The notes: a model not told the origin generated them from the letters alone. DNA of 64,000 nucleotides from Bremerella sp. TYQ1 (GCF_020150455.1 NZ_CP083740.1:4526001-4590000), one strand, 5' to 3'. Positions 1 through 10,161 are shown, counted from the stretch's first letter. A program made the numbers and translations.

Positions 1-337
1 ACGAGGGCTTCTTCGAGGCATCGGCACCGATGTCTTGAAGCACATTCGTACGGAAAAGACCACCAAACTTCGTTGTGCGGCCATTCAGGACGGAACACTG
101 CAAGTCGCCGGTCAATGCGTCGAGCGTGAATAGGCCTTCCATTTCTTCATCGACGCGGCCGGTAGCGGCGCACATCGTTTCGCTCCACGTACTAGCCGTG
201 GCGTTCACTGGAATTTCGACGGCGTTGTCCGAGCGAAATTGCAAGCCGACCGTCATGCCGACGATGGCGAACGCCGTCATGGCACTTCCCACTGCGAAAC
301 TAGCCAGCCAGAAACGAGTTGTCGAATCGAGCTTCAT
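1..337 (-). CDS. Hypothetical membrane-anchored protein, truncated at window edge
   Basis: The reading frame is open from an ATG at 337 to the first base of the window, so only the N-terminal 112 residues are visible. Residues 9-33 form one hydrophobic segment (LASFAVGSAMTAFAIVGMTVG) after a short charged start, so this is either a signal anchor or an uncleaved signal peptide with the rest of the protein outside the cytoplasm. The following stretch contains a Cys and many Thr and Asp residues but no motif I recognise. The function is unknown; it could be a short secreted planctomycete protein. No neighbour on the same strand is visible. Confidence 0.6.
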   Translation of the reverse strand, partial: MKLDSTTRFWLASFAVGSAMTAFAIVGMTVGLQFRSDNAVEIPVNATASTWSETMCAATGRVDEEMEGLFTLDALTGDLQCSVLNGRTTKFGGLFRTNVLQDIGADASKKPS

Positions 338-822
338 GAAATGATTCCTCAAAGGGTTCCATCAAAAGGGGGACGAATAGGATGGCCCGAAGTTGGCCTG
401 GCAGTGCGATTTGCGGCAAGAGCCTGCGTGATATCGCTCGACCAAGAATTACCTAACGTTGGCGTCAATGCCCTAACCAACCGACATCGTACGAGGTTTC
501 TCCCTAATGTGCCAGAGATAAGTTTTGGCCAGAATACGACTGCTTGCCCTCAGCGGCGCGAGACGTGATGGGGCGTCGTGGCGATCTTGTTTGGTCCTTG
601 CGTTTTTAACGGAAATACGTATTCTTCTTGAAGTTACGAACACCCCATATGGATGCCAAACTTCTTGCGATTCCTTTCAAGTCGGACGTGGGTTGGGCTT
701 GGAATCAGGTATTCGAATCGATGATAATAGCACCTGGCGGATGCCAATCCGGCCGTGTCCTTCCATGTTCGGCCGCACGACGCGAAATGCACACCCCCGT
801 CGGATCCTGACCCAACCGGCTG
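338..822. other. Intergenic region between divergent genes
   Basis: This 485-base stretch separates the truncated minus-strand gene from the plus-strand membrane protein. Short frames exist on both strands but none has protein-like composition with a convincing ribosome binding site. It must hold the promoters of both genes; I could not pick out reliable -35/-10 pairs. Confidence 0.5.
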
Positions 823-2322
823 ATGCGCGAAATCCTCTTTCAATACGAAAGTGTCAACCCGACGACATGGGCCTACCTGTCGTCGCTGTTGGTGATTGGA
901 CTGTACTTTAAGTTCAATCGCGTCTGGAGCGTGCGCAATCTGGATATCTTGCTGATTCTTGCGTTGTCGCCCGGATTGCTCATGGTTTATTTCGGCCAGC
1001 AAAGCATCAACCGTGCGACAAGCATTCCTGCTTTGCCTGCGGAAACGGCTCCGTTGATACCTCCGTTAGACGCCGAAGCCGACAAACCGCCTCCGGTTCA
1101 AGCGGTAGCCGCTCTAGGGGAAGAAGCCGCCGAAGGGCCTTCGCGGCAGGAACTGCTTCAAATTGGAAAGACACTCGAGAAAGCAGGCTATATCTGGCTG
1201 TTTTGTCTGAGCGGCTTGATCGTGATCCGACTGTTTGTCGATCCCACCATGGTTCGCCGGCCGATGCTCGAACCAAACCTGACCATCGGCGGGATGACAT
1301 TCATCACGTGCGCGCTTTTTATCTTCTTGATGACTAACGTCATTGTTGGCCGCCCGTCCGACGCCGACTTACGAGGCGTTCGCGAGGCATCCAAGAGTAG
1401 CCCTGACGAAGTCGAGGAGTCGCTGCGGCACTTTGGTCCTGGCTATCGCATGCTTTTGCTCGTGCCGCGGATTCCAACGTATCAATTGGCTCAGCAAGGG
1501 GAACCGACCGACTTAGAGACTACCGAGAAGATCACCGTCATCGTTACCAAGTCGATGGCTATCTTGGCGAACATGGCCCTGATCGCAGGGATTATTCTCG
1601 TCGGGTATCGGCACTTCGATAACATAAAGATGGGGATCGGAGCAGCGATGTTCTATTTCCTGCTCCCCTATGCGGCGGTCTATACCGGGCGGATTGACCA
1701 TGTCTTGCCGGCGGCGCTGTTGGTGTGGGCGATTTTCTTCTACCGCACTCCGCTGGTCTCTGGCGTTTTCATGGGGTTTGCGATCGGAACGCTGTATTAT
1801 CCATTGTTCCTGTTGCCGCTTTGGTTCAGCTATTACTGGGAACGTGGCCGGGCCAGGTTCTTGATCGGTGTGCTCTCGACGTTGCTGGTGCTAACGCTGT
1901 CGCTCGCGTTTACGTCATCCGATTTCGATATGTTCCTGAATCAGTTCCGCGCGATGTTTGGCCTATGGCTTCCGCGAGACGAAGGATACACCGGGTTCTG
2001 GAACTATTACTTCAACTCGAATGCCTACCGAATTCCGGTACTTGCCGCGTTTGCCGTGATATCGATTGCGTTCGCTATCTGGCCGGCCCAGAAGAACTTG
2101 GGCACGCTTTTGAGCTGTACCGCAGGCCTGATGTTGGCCGCCCAGTTCTGGCATGCCAACGACGGCACGACCTACATCGCGTGGTATATGCCGCTGATGT
2201 TGTTGACGATCTTCCGGCCGAACTTGGAAGACCGCGTGGCGTTACGCGTGATCGGCGAGGGGTGGCTGAAAAGAAATCGGCAAGGGACCTCTCCAAGCGA
2301 CTCGGAAAAGCAAGCCGCATAG
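823..2322 (+). CDS. Polytopic integral membrane protein of unknown function
   Basis: This 499-residue protein has about ten hydrophobic segments: two near the N-terminus (roughly residues 13-29 and 39-58), a Pro/Ala/Glu-rich loop (about 70-115), two more around 122-172, and a dense cluster from about 240 to 470. The C-terminus is short and charged. A polar segment carrying YTGRIDHVLPAA sits between membrane helices. The overall look is that of a planctomycete membrane protein, perhaps in the GT87/GT39-like polyprenyl-sugar glycosyltransferase fold, but no catalytic aspartate pair is obvious and I do not assign that function. The gene ends at a strong terminator hairpin and appears monocistronic. 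Confidence 0.75.
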   Translation: MREILFQYESVNPTTWAYLSSLLVIGLYFKFNRVWSVRNLDILLILALSPGLLMVYFGQQSINRATSIPALPAETAPLIPPLDAEADKPPPVQAVAALGEEAAEGPSRQELLQIGKTLEKAGYIWLFCLSGLIVIRLFVDPTMVRRPMLEPNLTIGGMTFITCALFIFLMTNVIVGRPSDADLRGVREASKSSPDEVEESLRHFGPGYRMLLLVPRIPTYQLAQQGEPTDLETTEKITVIVTKSMAILANMALIAGIILVGYRHFDNIKMGIGAAMFYFLLPYAAVYTGRIDHVLPAALLVWAIFFYRTPLVSGVFMGFAIGTLYYPLFLLPLWFSYYWERGRARFLIGVLSTLLVLTLSLAFTSSDFDMFLNQFRAMFGLWLPRDEGYTGFWNYYFNSNAYRIPVLAAFAVISIAFAIWPAQKNLGTLLSCTAGLMLAAQFWHANDGTTYIAWYMPLMLLTIFRPNLEDRVALRVIGEGWLKRNRQGTSPSDSEKQAA

Positions 2323-2325
2323 CAC

Positions 2326-2360
2326 AAAAAAAGCCGCGTTCTACAACGCGGCTTTCTTCT
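2326..2360 (+). terminator. Rho-independent terminator, probably bidirectional
   Basis: An 11-bp perfect stem (2330-2340 with 2345-2355, AAAGCCGCGTT/AACGCGGCTTT) with loop CTAC is followed by a T-rich tract on the plus strand and preceded by a run of A, so it can act in both directions. It lies 4 bases after the stop of the upstream membrane protein and before the end of the convergent CoA-binding gene. Confidence 0.85.
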
Positions 2361-2391
2361 ATTTGAATCAGGGCGAAGTCGATTCGGTCGA

Positions 2392-2775
2392 CTAGTCCAT
2401 CGTGTTTGGTACGACGCCGACGTTGACAATGCTGCAGGCTTGGATCGGGTCGATGCCGCGCTGGCGAGCCGCTTCCAGCAGTTCAGCACTTTCGCTGCCA
2501 GGATTGAAGAAGACTTCTTTCACAGGCTTCGAGGCGATGTCGCTGACCATCTTCATGCCGACCGACGGTGGAACGTAAACGCTGATGCGGTCCAACTGCT
2601 CGACAGGGATATCTTTCACCGAAGTGTAGACCTTCAAACCTTCGATCTGGCCACCCTTGGGGTTCACAGGGTAAACGTCGTACCCACGCTCGAGATGAGC
2701 CCGGACGGACTTGTTCCCGTATTTGGAACGCTCGGAACTTGCACCCAAAATGGCCACAGTTGGCTTCGACATCAT
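2392..2775 (-). CDS. CoA-binding domain protein (YccU-like)
   Basis: The protein starts M(M)SKPTVAILGASSERSKYGNK, a Rossmann-type beta-alpha-beta start with a glycine-poor GAS loop as in CoA-binding proteins related to the N-terminal part of succinyl-CoA synthetase alpha. It continues with the typical VYPVNP, SVYVPP and VFFNPGSES strands, and is a single domain of about 127 residues, the normal length for stand-alone members. Two ATG codons in tandem (2775 and 2772) follow a GAGGAG ribosome binding site, so I start here rather than at the upstream ATG at 2880. It probably binds CoA or a nucleotide in the cytoplasm; the physiological role is not known for the family. Confidence 0.85.
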   Translation of the reverse strand: MMSKPTVAILGASSERSKYGNKSVRAHLERGYDVYPVNPKGGQIEGLKVYTSVKDIPVEQLDRISVYVPPSVGMKMVSDIASKPVKEVFFNPGSESAELLEAARQRGIDPIQACSIVNVGVVPNTMD

Positions 2776-3011
2776 TAGTGCTCTCCTCGAAGAAGATTGG
2801 GGGGGACATGAAGAAAATAGTGACCAGATGCGCCTGGCCAGCGACCGCCCTAGACCTTCATTAATAACGGGAATCCACATGGCGTCAAACGTCGAAATTC
2901 CTTAGGTCCGCCACCCTGAATTGACGGACATTAAGGCCACGCAATAACTTGCGCGCATCGATCAATCTCTGGCCATGATTAAAAGAAATTGCAATTTATT
3001 CAAAGTGATCA

Positions 3012-3091
3012 CCGCCCGAAATTCGTAGCGATCGGGCGGGATTTTCGCGTCCTTCTTCCCCTGCAAAAGATCGTTTTTGCGCAAGGGGAAG
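3012..3091. terminator. Two hairpins downstream of uvrA
   Basis: An 8-bp GC stem (3012-3019 with 3032-3039, CCGCCCGA/TCGGGCGG) followed on the plus strand by ATTTT, and a second imperfect hairpin (3055-3061 with 3085-3091, CTTCCCC/GGGGAAG, with an inner GCAAAA/TTTTGC stem), lie just after the uvrA stop. Neither has a long T-run on the minus strand, so they are candidate rather than firm terminators. Confidence 0.45.
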
Positions 3092-3112
3092 AGGGTGGTC
3101 TTAATGTCGACT

Positions 3113-6100
3113 TTAGAGGAGCGATTGCTGACCAGAGGAATCTACACCTTTGAGGTGCTCTTCCAAAAACGCTTTCAAATTGCCTTTGCCAAGGTCGGCA
3201 TCGCTACGGAAATGAAGTCGCACGATTTCTTCGCCGGTTCGTGACTGCTCCACACTTGGCTCGTGACCAAATTCCGCAATTTTTCCCTGCGTAGTGGACG
3301 CTTGGGGAGACTTCAATTCCAAGCGGATATGTTCCGGCTTTTTCGTCGTCACCACGGCCCAAGCGGTACGTTTACCAGGGACCATCATGTTGATCAGGAC
3401 CTGGTTGTTCCAAAGGATCTCGCCTTGTGGGGCGACATCCTTCAGCAGTTCGATCACTTCTTCCAGAAGCGACTGCTCCCACGCGACCTTCTTGCCTGGC
3501 GGGAAGCCCTTGCGCGAGAGATGCCATTTCTCGCCGAGCTTCTTCCATGGCATGTGGCTTTCAACATCTTGGTTGATCGTCGCTTCGTACTTCTGGAAGC
3601 CGACAATCGCGTCGTCGACAAACTTCCAGAACTCTGGCTTGTTGATCTCTTGCCAGCTATGAGCACGGATCTCGACTTCCTGGAACGGCCCTCGCAGGTT
3701 CTTTACCTTCACGCGAGGATCGTTGCTGTAGATCGGCAAGTCGTCCATCTGGTTCAGCGTCGGCAGATCAAGCTCCTGAGGAAGTTCGTACTTGTTGAAC
3801 GTTCCCTTCATCACGCGGAACTTCATTTTCAGCAGCCAGCTTTCGCCGGTGATGCCATGGAAGAACCAGCCGTCCGATTTTTTGTTCGCGGCAATTTCGA
3901 CGATTGTTCGGGAATTCCAGTTCGGATCGCTGAACGATTCGGTCGATTGGATTCGATCGACCACTTCAGCGAGGATCTTGCCGTCCCAGTTGCATGGCTG
4001 TCCGTCACGGCCGACACGTTCTTTGGTGTGCCAACGTCGTCCGTCCAGTTCCCACGGCATTTGAATCTGGGCACCGACATCGTCGATGTCGAGGTCCCCT
4101 TCTTTCTCAGCTTCCGCGGCATGGGGATCATACAGCGGTCGCTCTTCGCGGGGCGCGGCATCCAGTACGGGGCCAAGGGCTTCGCCGGTATGACTTCGCA
4201 GCCATGTCATGCCCCCTTCGTCGGTCAGCGTCGACTCGTCGCTCTTCTGCTTTTTGGCCAGCTTGGTGAACGACCGCGAGTACGCCACGACATCTTCCGG
4301 GGTACCGACGGTAACGACTTGACCGCCAGCTTGACCAGCTTCTGGACCCATCTCGATAAGCCAGTCGGCTTGCTTCAAGATGTCGAGGTTGTGCTCGATC
4401 ACAATCACCGTGTTGCCAAGATCGACCAGGCGATTGAACACATCCAGCAGCTTCTTCAAGTCTTCGAAGTGCAGCCCCGTCGACGGTTCGTCCAAAAGGT
4501 ACAACGTCCGTCCAGTATCAGGGCGAGCAAGTTCCGAAGCCAATTTCACACGCTGGGCTTCCCCGCCGGAAAGTGTCGGAGCGGACTGACCGAGGGTGAC
4601 ATAGTCGAGACCCACATCGCACAGCGTTTGCAGGGTCCGGCGAATCTTGGGGATGTTCTCGAATAACTGCAGGGCCTGACCGCACGACATCTCGAGCACT
4701 TCCGAGATCGTCTTGCCGTGGAATTTAACCGCCAGGGTTTCTTCGTTGTAGCGACGACCTTCGCACGTTTCACACGTCACCCAAACGTCCGGCAGGAAGT
4801 GCATCTCGATACACTTTTGCCCCATCCCTTGGCAATCCTCACAGCGGCCCCCTTCAACATTGAAGCTGAATCGGCGAGCTGTGTACCCACGTACTTTGGC
4901 ATCAGGCAATTGGGCGAACAGTTCGCGAATCAAATCGAACACGCCGGTGTACGTGGCCGGGTTCGAGCTAGGGCTGTTGCCGATTGGCTGTTGATCGACG
5001 CGAATCACCTTGTTGATATTCTCAATGCCGCGCAGGGCATCGTGAGCCCCAGGAATTGTCGACGCGCGGTGCAGCCGACGAGCCAGCGTGTTGTACAGAA
5101 TGTCCTGAACCAACGTACTCTTACCGCTACCGCTCGGCCCGCCGATGGCAACGAATGCCCCCAGTGGAATCGAGACGTTCACATTTCGTAAGTTGCGATG
5201 GTTCGCTCCGACAATCTCCAGCCATTCGCCGGAAGGACTGGTGAAATCGGCGATGACATCTTCGTCCGAATTCTGGGCGATCGACATCATGCGACGATTG
5301 GTCGGTGCATAAATGGCCTGCTTCCCGGAGACGTAAGGACCGGTCACCGATCCCACGGCTTTGGCGATCTGCTTTGGGGTGCCTTCGGCGACAATCGTTC
5401 CGCCATGGCGACCAGCCTGAGGTCCGAAGTCGATCAAGCGATCGCTCCCTTCGATCACCTCTTGATCATGTTCCACGACCAGCAGCGTATTGCCGAGATC
5501 GCGGAGGCGATGCAGTGCCTTCAGAAGCCGACGGTTGTCGCGTGGGTGAAGACCAATCGTCGGTTCGTCGAGCACATACAGCACCCCGCACAGTCCGCTG
5601 CCAAGCTGGCTGGCCAAACGAATACGTTGGGCTTCCCCGGCCGAAAGTGTCGGAGCCGTGCGGCGAAGGGTCAAGTAATCGAGACCGACATCAAGCAGGA
5701 ACTGCACACGGCTATCGATCTCGCGAAGCAACTCACCGGCGATCTTAGTTTCCCGCTTCTTGAGCTTCGTTGCACGAAGGAACTCCAGCAGTTCTGCCAA
5801 CGGCATGCTGGTCAAATCACGCATCGACTTCTTACGGAAGCGAACGGCGGAAGCATCGTCACGCAGACGTGAACCGTCGCACGTGGTGCATTCCACTTCC
5901 GCCACTAACGATTCGAGCTGGCCGCGGAACGAAGGACTCAACCGCGAAGCATCTTCCAACGCTGGGTACAAACCTTTGAACTGAAAACGGAATTCGAGGT
6001 TTGTCTTCTTCTCGTCCGCGTAGATGTCGTACGCCGTGTCGCCAGTACCATGCAGGATAATTCGTCGCTGTCGGGCTCCGAGCTGTTCAAACGGAACGTC

Positions 6101-9100
6101 GATCGGGATCTTGTTCTTATGGCAGATCGCCTCGAGCATCTTCATCGCGGTCGGCGATTTCAGATCGGGCCACAAACGCAGGGCCCCTTCGGCCAGGCTA
6201 CGTTTCGGATCGCTCAGCAAAGCGGTCGGGTCGGCGCCGGTTTGTGTGCCTAAGCCTTCGCAGTCAGGACACCAGCCCAAGTAACTGTTGAACGAAAAGT
6301 TGTGCGGCGAAAGCGGATCGAAGCTCCGGTCGCACGATTCGCACGAAAGCTTTTGGCTCAAACGTTTGGTCCGCCAATGCGCTTCCGGAACATCTTCTTC
6401 CGCGTACGCGAGGACAAGTACGCCGCCGGACTGGCTCAACGCGATTTCCACGCTGTCGGCAATTCGAGGACGAGCATCCTGGCGAACAACGATACGGTCG
6501 ACGACCACTTCGACGTCGTGCTTACGGCGACGGTCGATCTTCGGCATGCGATCGATTGTGTGCACCACGCCGTCGACACGAATACGCTGATAGCCAGCCG
6601 CTTTCAGCTCTTCCCACAAGTCGGAATATTGCTGCCCTGTGTCGAGGTGACGCGGGGCAAGCAGGAACAGCTTCGTCCCCTCCTCTTCCTGCAAGACTTT
6701 GTCGGTGATCTGCGTCGACGTTTGAGTCTTGATCGGGATGTCGCAGTCAGGGCAATGCGGCACGCCGAGTCGGCTCATCAGCACGCGAAGGTAATCGTAA
6801 ATTTCAGTAACGGTACCAACCGTCGAACGTGGCGACTTGCCGAGGTTTTTCTGCTCGATTGCGATCGCCGGCGACAAACCTTCGATATGATCGACCTTCG
6901 GTTTCTGCATCTGCCCGACGAATTGCCGTGCATAGGCGCTCAGGCTTTCGACGTAACGGCGCTGCCCTTCGGCATAGATCGTATCCATCGCGAGCGAGCT
7001 TTTACCGCTACCGCTCGGACCACAGAAGACAGTCATCTTGTCACGATCGATGCCAACACTGACGTCCTTCAAGTTGTGCATCTTGGCACCGCGAACGTCG
7101 ATTCTCTTGGCCAGTGCTTTGGCCGTTTGCTGCGACTGTTTGGCGGCACGTTTGATCTCGGCCACGGCGCGGCTTGTCTTGCCTTGCAGGAGCGGTTCGA
7201 GGGCCTGCCCGGTGTGCGATTCTTTCACCGCGGCGACATCCTCAGGCGTTCCTTCCGCCACGATGGTTCCACCGTTGATACCGCCGTCGGGGCCAAGATC
7301 GACGACCCAGTCAGCCGTCTTGATCACGTCCAAGTTATGCTCGACGACAAGCACCGTATTGCCGGCATCGGCGAAGTTGTGCAGCACCTTCAGCAGCATC
7401 TTCGTGTCGGCGAAGTGCAGCCCGGTCGTTGGTTCGTCCAGCAAGTACAACGTTTTGCCGGTGCTTCGCTTGGAAAGCTCTTTGGCCAGCTTGATACGCT
7501 GTGCTTCACCCCCGGAAAGTGTCGGCGACGGCTGCCCGAGCTTGATGTAATCGAGCCCGACGTCATGCAGCGTTTGCAGCTTCGTGGCGATCTTCGGAAC
7601 GTTCTCGAACGTCTTGAGCGCCTCTTGCACGTCCATCTCGAGGATGTCGGCAATCGACTTGTCCTTGAACAAAATCTCCAGTGTTTCGCGATTGAAACGA
7701 TGTCCTTCACAAACCGGGCAAGTGACCCAAATGTCGGCCAGGAAGTCCATCTCCAGCTTGTTGGCCCCGTTCCCTTCGCAGGCACTGCAGCGTCCGCCAT
7801 CGACGTTGAAGCTGAAACGCCCTGGCTTGTAACCACGCTTGCGAGATTCGGGAAGCTGAGCGAACAAGTCGCGGATTTCGTCGAACACTTTAATATAGGT
7901 CGCCGGATTACTTCGAGGCGTACGACCGATCGGGCTTTGATCGATCGCGATCATCTTGTCGAGATGTTCGATCCCTTCGATGCGTTCGTGCTCGCCCGGT
8001 TCGCCGAGCCCACCATTCAAGTCGCGACGCAGGGCCTCGACAAGAATCCCGTTGATCAACGAGCTCTTGCCGCTACCACTCGCCCCGGTAATACAGACGA
8101 AACCACCCAGCGGAATCTCGGCGGTAATGTTCTTCAAGTTGTTCTGAGCAGCACCGACGATGCGGAGTTTTTTCTCGCCGATAGGACGGCGCGTTTCAGG
8201 AATGTCGATCTTCTCTTTGCCGGAAAGGAATTTCCCGGTGATGCTTTCTTCGGCTGCTTCCAACTGCTTGGCCGAACCTTGGGCGACGACATATCCGCCG
8301 CGAACGCCAGCCCCAGGACCGAAGTCGATGATGTGGTCGGCGACGCGCATCGTATCTTCGTCATGCTCGACAACGAGCACCGTGTTTCCGAGGTCACGCA
8401 GATCGTTCAGCGTAGCCAGCAGCCGGTCGTTGTCCCGCGGATGAAGACCGATCGAAGGTTCGTCGAGGATGTAGGTCACACCGACGAGCCCGCAACCGAT
8501 TTGCCCGGCCAGACGAATTCGCTGCGATTCACCACCACTTAATGTCGGAGCGGTCCGGTCGAGCGTAAGGTATTCCAGCCCAACGTTCTGCAAAAAGCCG
8601 AGTCGCCCACGCACTTCTTTGATCGCTTCTTCGGCGATCTTTTTCGACAGGTTGTCAAGTTCCAGATCGAGGAAGAAATCGGCGGCTTCCTGGATCGAAA
8701 GTTGGCAAATCTGTGGCAACGTCCGCGAGCCATCTTTGCCGAACGACTTGCTCGACGTGGTCACTTTTACGCTGCGAGCTTGCGGGTTCAATCGGTCTCC
8801 ATGGCACTGCGGGCAAATGACCGTGGCCATGTATTTTTCGAGTTGTCGCTGCTGCGGCTTTGAGTTTGTGTTGCGGTACTTTTCCAACAAGTCGGGAACA
8901 ATCCCGCCGTAGGTTCCGCCGTACATCTGCGGGCTGTTGCCGCCCCGCCAGGTGAACGTGATGTGCTCGTCCCCGGTGCCCCACAACAAATAGTCGTGGT
9001 GATCTTTGGGCATGTCTCGCCAGGCCGTTTCCAGGATGGCCCCTTTGCCCAAGTCGTACTTGCGCTCCATGGTGTCGGCCATACCTTGGTAGATATGACG

Positions 9101-10132
9101 CTTCCATCGGCCCAACTCTTTCCACTTGCCCAGAAGTTCGATCGCTCCTTGCTTGAACGAAAGCGTTACGTCGGGAACCAACAGTTCCGGATCGAACGTG
9201 TACACTTTGCCCAAGCCGTCGCACGTCGGGCACATCCCTTGTGGCGAGTTAAAGCTAAACAACTGCGGCGTCGGCGGGCTATACGAAATGCCACAGTCGA
9301 CACATGCGTAGTCGACCGAGAACATCATGTCGCCGGCGACGGCTGTTTTACTGCGTTTGCTTTTGGCACGCTTCTTCTTCGGAGCAGCTTCCTCGCCTTC
9401 GGGGGTTTCCTCTTCCCGCGGCGCGATGATCAGGCTACCTTCGCCCATCTTCAGGGCCAGTTCGACTGCTTCCGCCAAGCGGCCGCGGATGCCTTCTTTA
9501 ATCGTGATTCGATCGACGACCAACTCGATGTTGTGTCGCATCTGGCGATCGAGTTGCAATTCATCGTTCAGCTGGATGATCTCGCCATCGACACGAGCAC
9601 GCACGAACCCTTGCTTCAAGAGGTCGATGAACAGATCTTTGAATTCACCCTTTTGCCCTCGAACGAGCGGAGCGAGAACCGAAAAGGCGGTTCCTTCTTC
9701 CTGCCCGAGGATTCGTTCGAGGATTTGTTCCCGCGTCTGGGCCGTCAGCTTCTTGCCGCATTCGCTGCAGAAACCTTGCCCAACCCTCGAGAAGATCACC
9801 CGCAGGTAGTCGTAAATCTCCGTAATCGTACCGACGGTACTGCGGGGATTGTTGCTCGTTGTCTTCTGCGAAATCGAGATACTGGGGGTCAAGCCGCCGA
9901 TGTAATCGACATCGGGCTTGGGCATTTGCCCCATAAATTGGCGCGCATAGCTGGACAGGCTCTCGACGTAACGCCGTTGGCCTTCCGCGTAAATCGTATC
10001 GAACGCCAGCGAACTTTTGCCGCTACCGCTTACGCCGGTCAGGCAAATCAGTTTGTTGCGAGGAAGCGTCAGCGTGACCTCGCGCAAGTTGTGTTCGCGG
10101 GCCCCTTTGACTTCGATATCCGAAACCGGCAT
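3113..10132 (-). CDS. uvrA: Excinuclease ABC subunit A, tandem UvrA-UvrA fusion with duplicated C-terminal extension
   Basis: UvrA is the damage-recognition ATPase of nucleotide excision repair. Here two complete UvrA units lie in one 2339-residue chain. Unit 1 (about 1-960) has Walker A at 33-40 and near 682, and LSGGE signatures near 529 and 870. Unit 2 (about 1005-1945) has Walker A near 1040 and 1664, an LSAGE variant near 1495, and LSGGE near 1855. The zinc-finger CxxC pairs are present in both units. A UvrA is normally about 940 residues and works as a dimer; fused double UvrA is known in Chlamydiae. Residues from about 2020 form an extra tail of two related modules of about 165 residues, beginning MPWELDGRRWH and MPWKKLGEKWH. 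I do not recognise this domain firmly. The ATG at 10132 opens directly into the conserved UvrA N-terminus. Confidence 0.95.
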   Translation of the reverse strand: MPVSDIEVKGAREHNLREVTLTLPRNKLICLTGVSGSGKSSLAFDTIYAEGQRRYVESLSSYARQFMGQMPKPDVDYIGGLTPSISISQKTTSNNPRSTVGTITEIYDYLRVIFSRVGQGFCSECGKKLTAQTREQILERILGQEEGTAFSVLAPLVRGQKGEFKDLFIDLLKQGFVRARVDGEIIQLNDELQLDRQMRHNIELVVDRITIKEGIRGRLAEAVELALKMGEGSLIIAPREEETPEGEEAAPKKKRAKSKRSKTAVAGDMMFSVDYACVDCGISYSPPTPQLFSFNSPQGMCPTCDGLGKVYTFDPELLVPDVTLSFKQGAIELLGKWKELGRWKRHIYQGMADTMERKYDLGKGAILETAWRDMPKDHHDYLLWGTGDEHITFTWRGGNSPQMYGGTYGGIVPDLLEKYRNTNSKPQQRQLEKYMATVICPQCHGDRLNPQARSVKVTTSSKSFGKDGSRTLPQICQLSIQEAADFFLDLELDNLSKKIAEEAIKEVRGRLGFLQNVGLEYLTLDRTAPTLSGGESQRIRLAGQIGCGLVGVTYILDEPSIGLHPRDNDRLLATLNDLRDLGNTVLVVEHDEDTMRVADHIIDFGPGAGVRGGYVVAQGSAKQLEAAEESITGKFLSGKEKIDIPETRRPIGEKKLRIVGAAQNNLKNITAEIPLGGFVCITGASGSGKSSLINGILVEALRRDLNGGLGEPGEHERIEGIEHLDKMIAIDQSPIGRTPRSNPATYIKVFDEIRDLFAQLPESRKRGYKPGRFSFNVDGGRCSACEGNGANKLEMDFLADIWVTCPVCEGHRFNRETLEILFKDKSIADILEMDVQEALKTFENVPKIATKLQTLHDVGLDYIKLGQPSPTLSGGEAQRIKLAKELSKRSTGKTLYLLDEPTTGLHFADTKMLLKVLHNFADAGNTVLVVEHNLDVIKTADWVVDLGPDGGINGGTIVAEGTPEDVAAVKESHTGQALEPLLQGKTSRAVAEIKRAAKQSQQTAKALAKRIDVRGAKMHNLKDVSVGIDRDKMTVFCGPSGSGKSSLAMDTIYAEGQRRYVESLSAYARQFVGQMQKPKVDHIEGLSPAIAIEQKNLGKSPRSTVGTVTEIYDYLRVLMSRLGVPHCPDCDIPIKTQTSTQITDKVLQEEEGTKLFLLAPRHLDTGQQYSDLWEELKAAGYQRIRVDGVVHTIDRMPKIDRRRKHDVEVVVDRIVVRQDARPRIADSVEIALSQSGGVLVLAYAEEDVPEAHWRTKRLSQKLSCESCDRSFDPLSPHNFSFNSYLGWCPDCEGLGTQTGADPTALLSDPKRSLAEGALRLWPDLKSPTAMKMLEAICHKNKIPIDVPFEQLGARQRRIILHGTGDTAYDIYADEKKTNLEFRFQFKGLYPALEDASRLSPSFRGQLESLVAEVECTTCDGSRLRDDASAVRFRKKSMRDLTSMPLAELLEFLRATKLKKRETKIAGELLREIDSRVQFLLDVGLDYLTLRRTAPTLSAGEAQRIRLASQLGSGLCGVLYVLDEPTIGLHPRDNRRLLKALHRLRDLGNTLLVVEHDQEVIEGSDRLIDFGPQAGRHGGTIVAEGTPKQIAKAVGSVTGPYVSGKQAIYAPTNRRMMSIAQNSDEDVIADFTSPSGEWLEIVGANHRNLRNVNVSIPLGAFVAIGGPSGSGKSTLVQDILYNTLARRLHRASTIPGAHDALRGIENINKVIRVDQQPIGNSPSSNPATYTGVFDLIRELFAQLPDAKVRGYTARRFSFNVEGGRCEDCQGMGQKCIEMHFLPDVWVTCETCEGRRYNEETLAVKFHGKTISEVLEMSCGQALQLFENIPKIRRTLQTLCDVGLDYVTLGQSAPTLSGGEAQRVKLASELARPDTGRTLYLLDEPSTGLHFEDLKKLLDVFNRLVDLGNTVIVIEHNLDILKQADWLIEMGPEAGQAGGQVVTVGTPEDVVAYSRSFTKLAKKQKSDESTLTDEGGMTWLRSHTGEALGPVLDAAPREERPLYDPHAAEAEKEGDLDIDDVGAQIQMPWELDGRRWHTKERVGRDGQPCNWDGKILAEVVDRIQSTESFSDPNWNSRTIVEIAANKKSDGWFFHGITGESWLLKMKFRVMKGTFNKYELPQELDLPTLNQMDDLPIYSNDPRVKVKNLRGPFQEVEIRAHSWQEINKPEFWKFVDDAIVGFQKYEATINQDVESHMPWKKLGEKWHLSRKGFPPGKKVAWEQSLLEEVIELLKDVAPQGEILWNNQVLINMMVPGKRTAWAVVTTKKPEHIRLELKSPQASTTQGKIAEFGHEPSVEQSRTGEEIVRLHFRSDADLGKGNLKAFLEEHLKGVDSSGQQSLL

Positions 10133-10161
10133 AGATGCTCGTCCGTGGGTTCACTTCGCAG

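Noticed and set aside
6302..8542. 746-codon plus-strand frame inside uvrA
   Set aside because: It is antisense to conserved UvrA coding sequence, has no ribosome binding site, and its composition (His/Arg/Val-rich) reflects the GC skew of the real gene.
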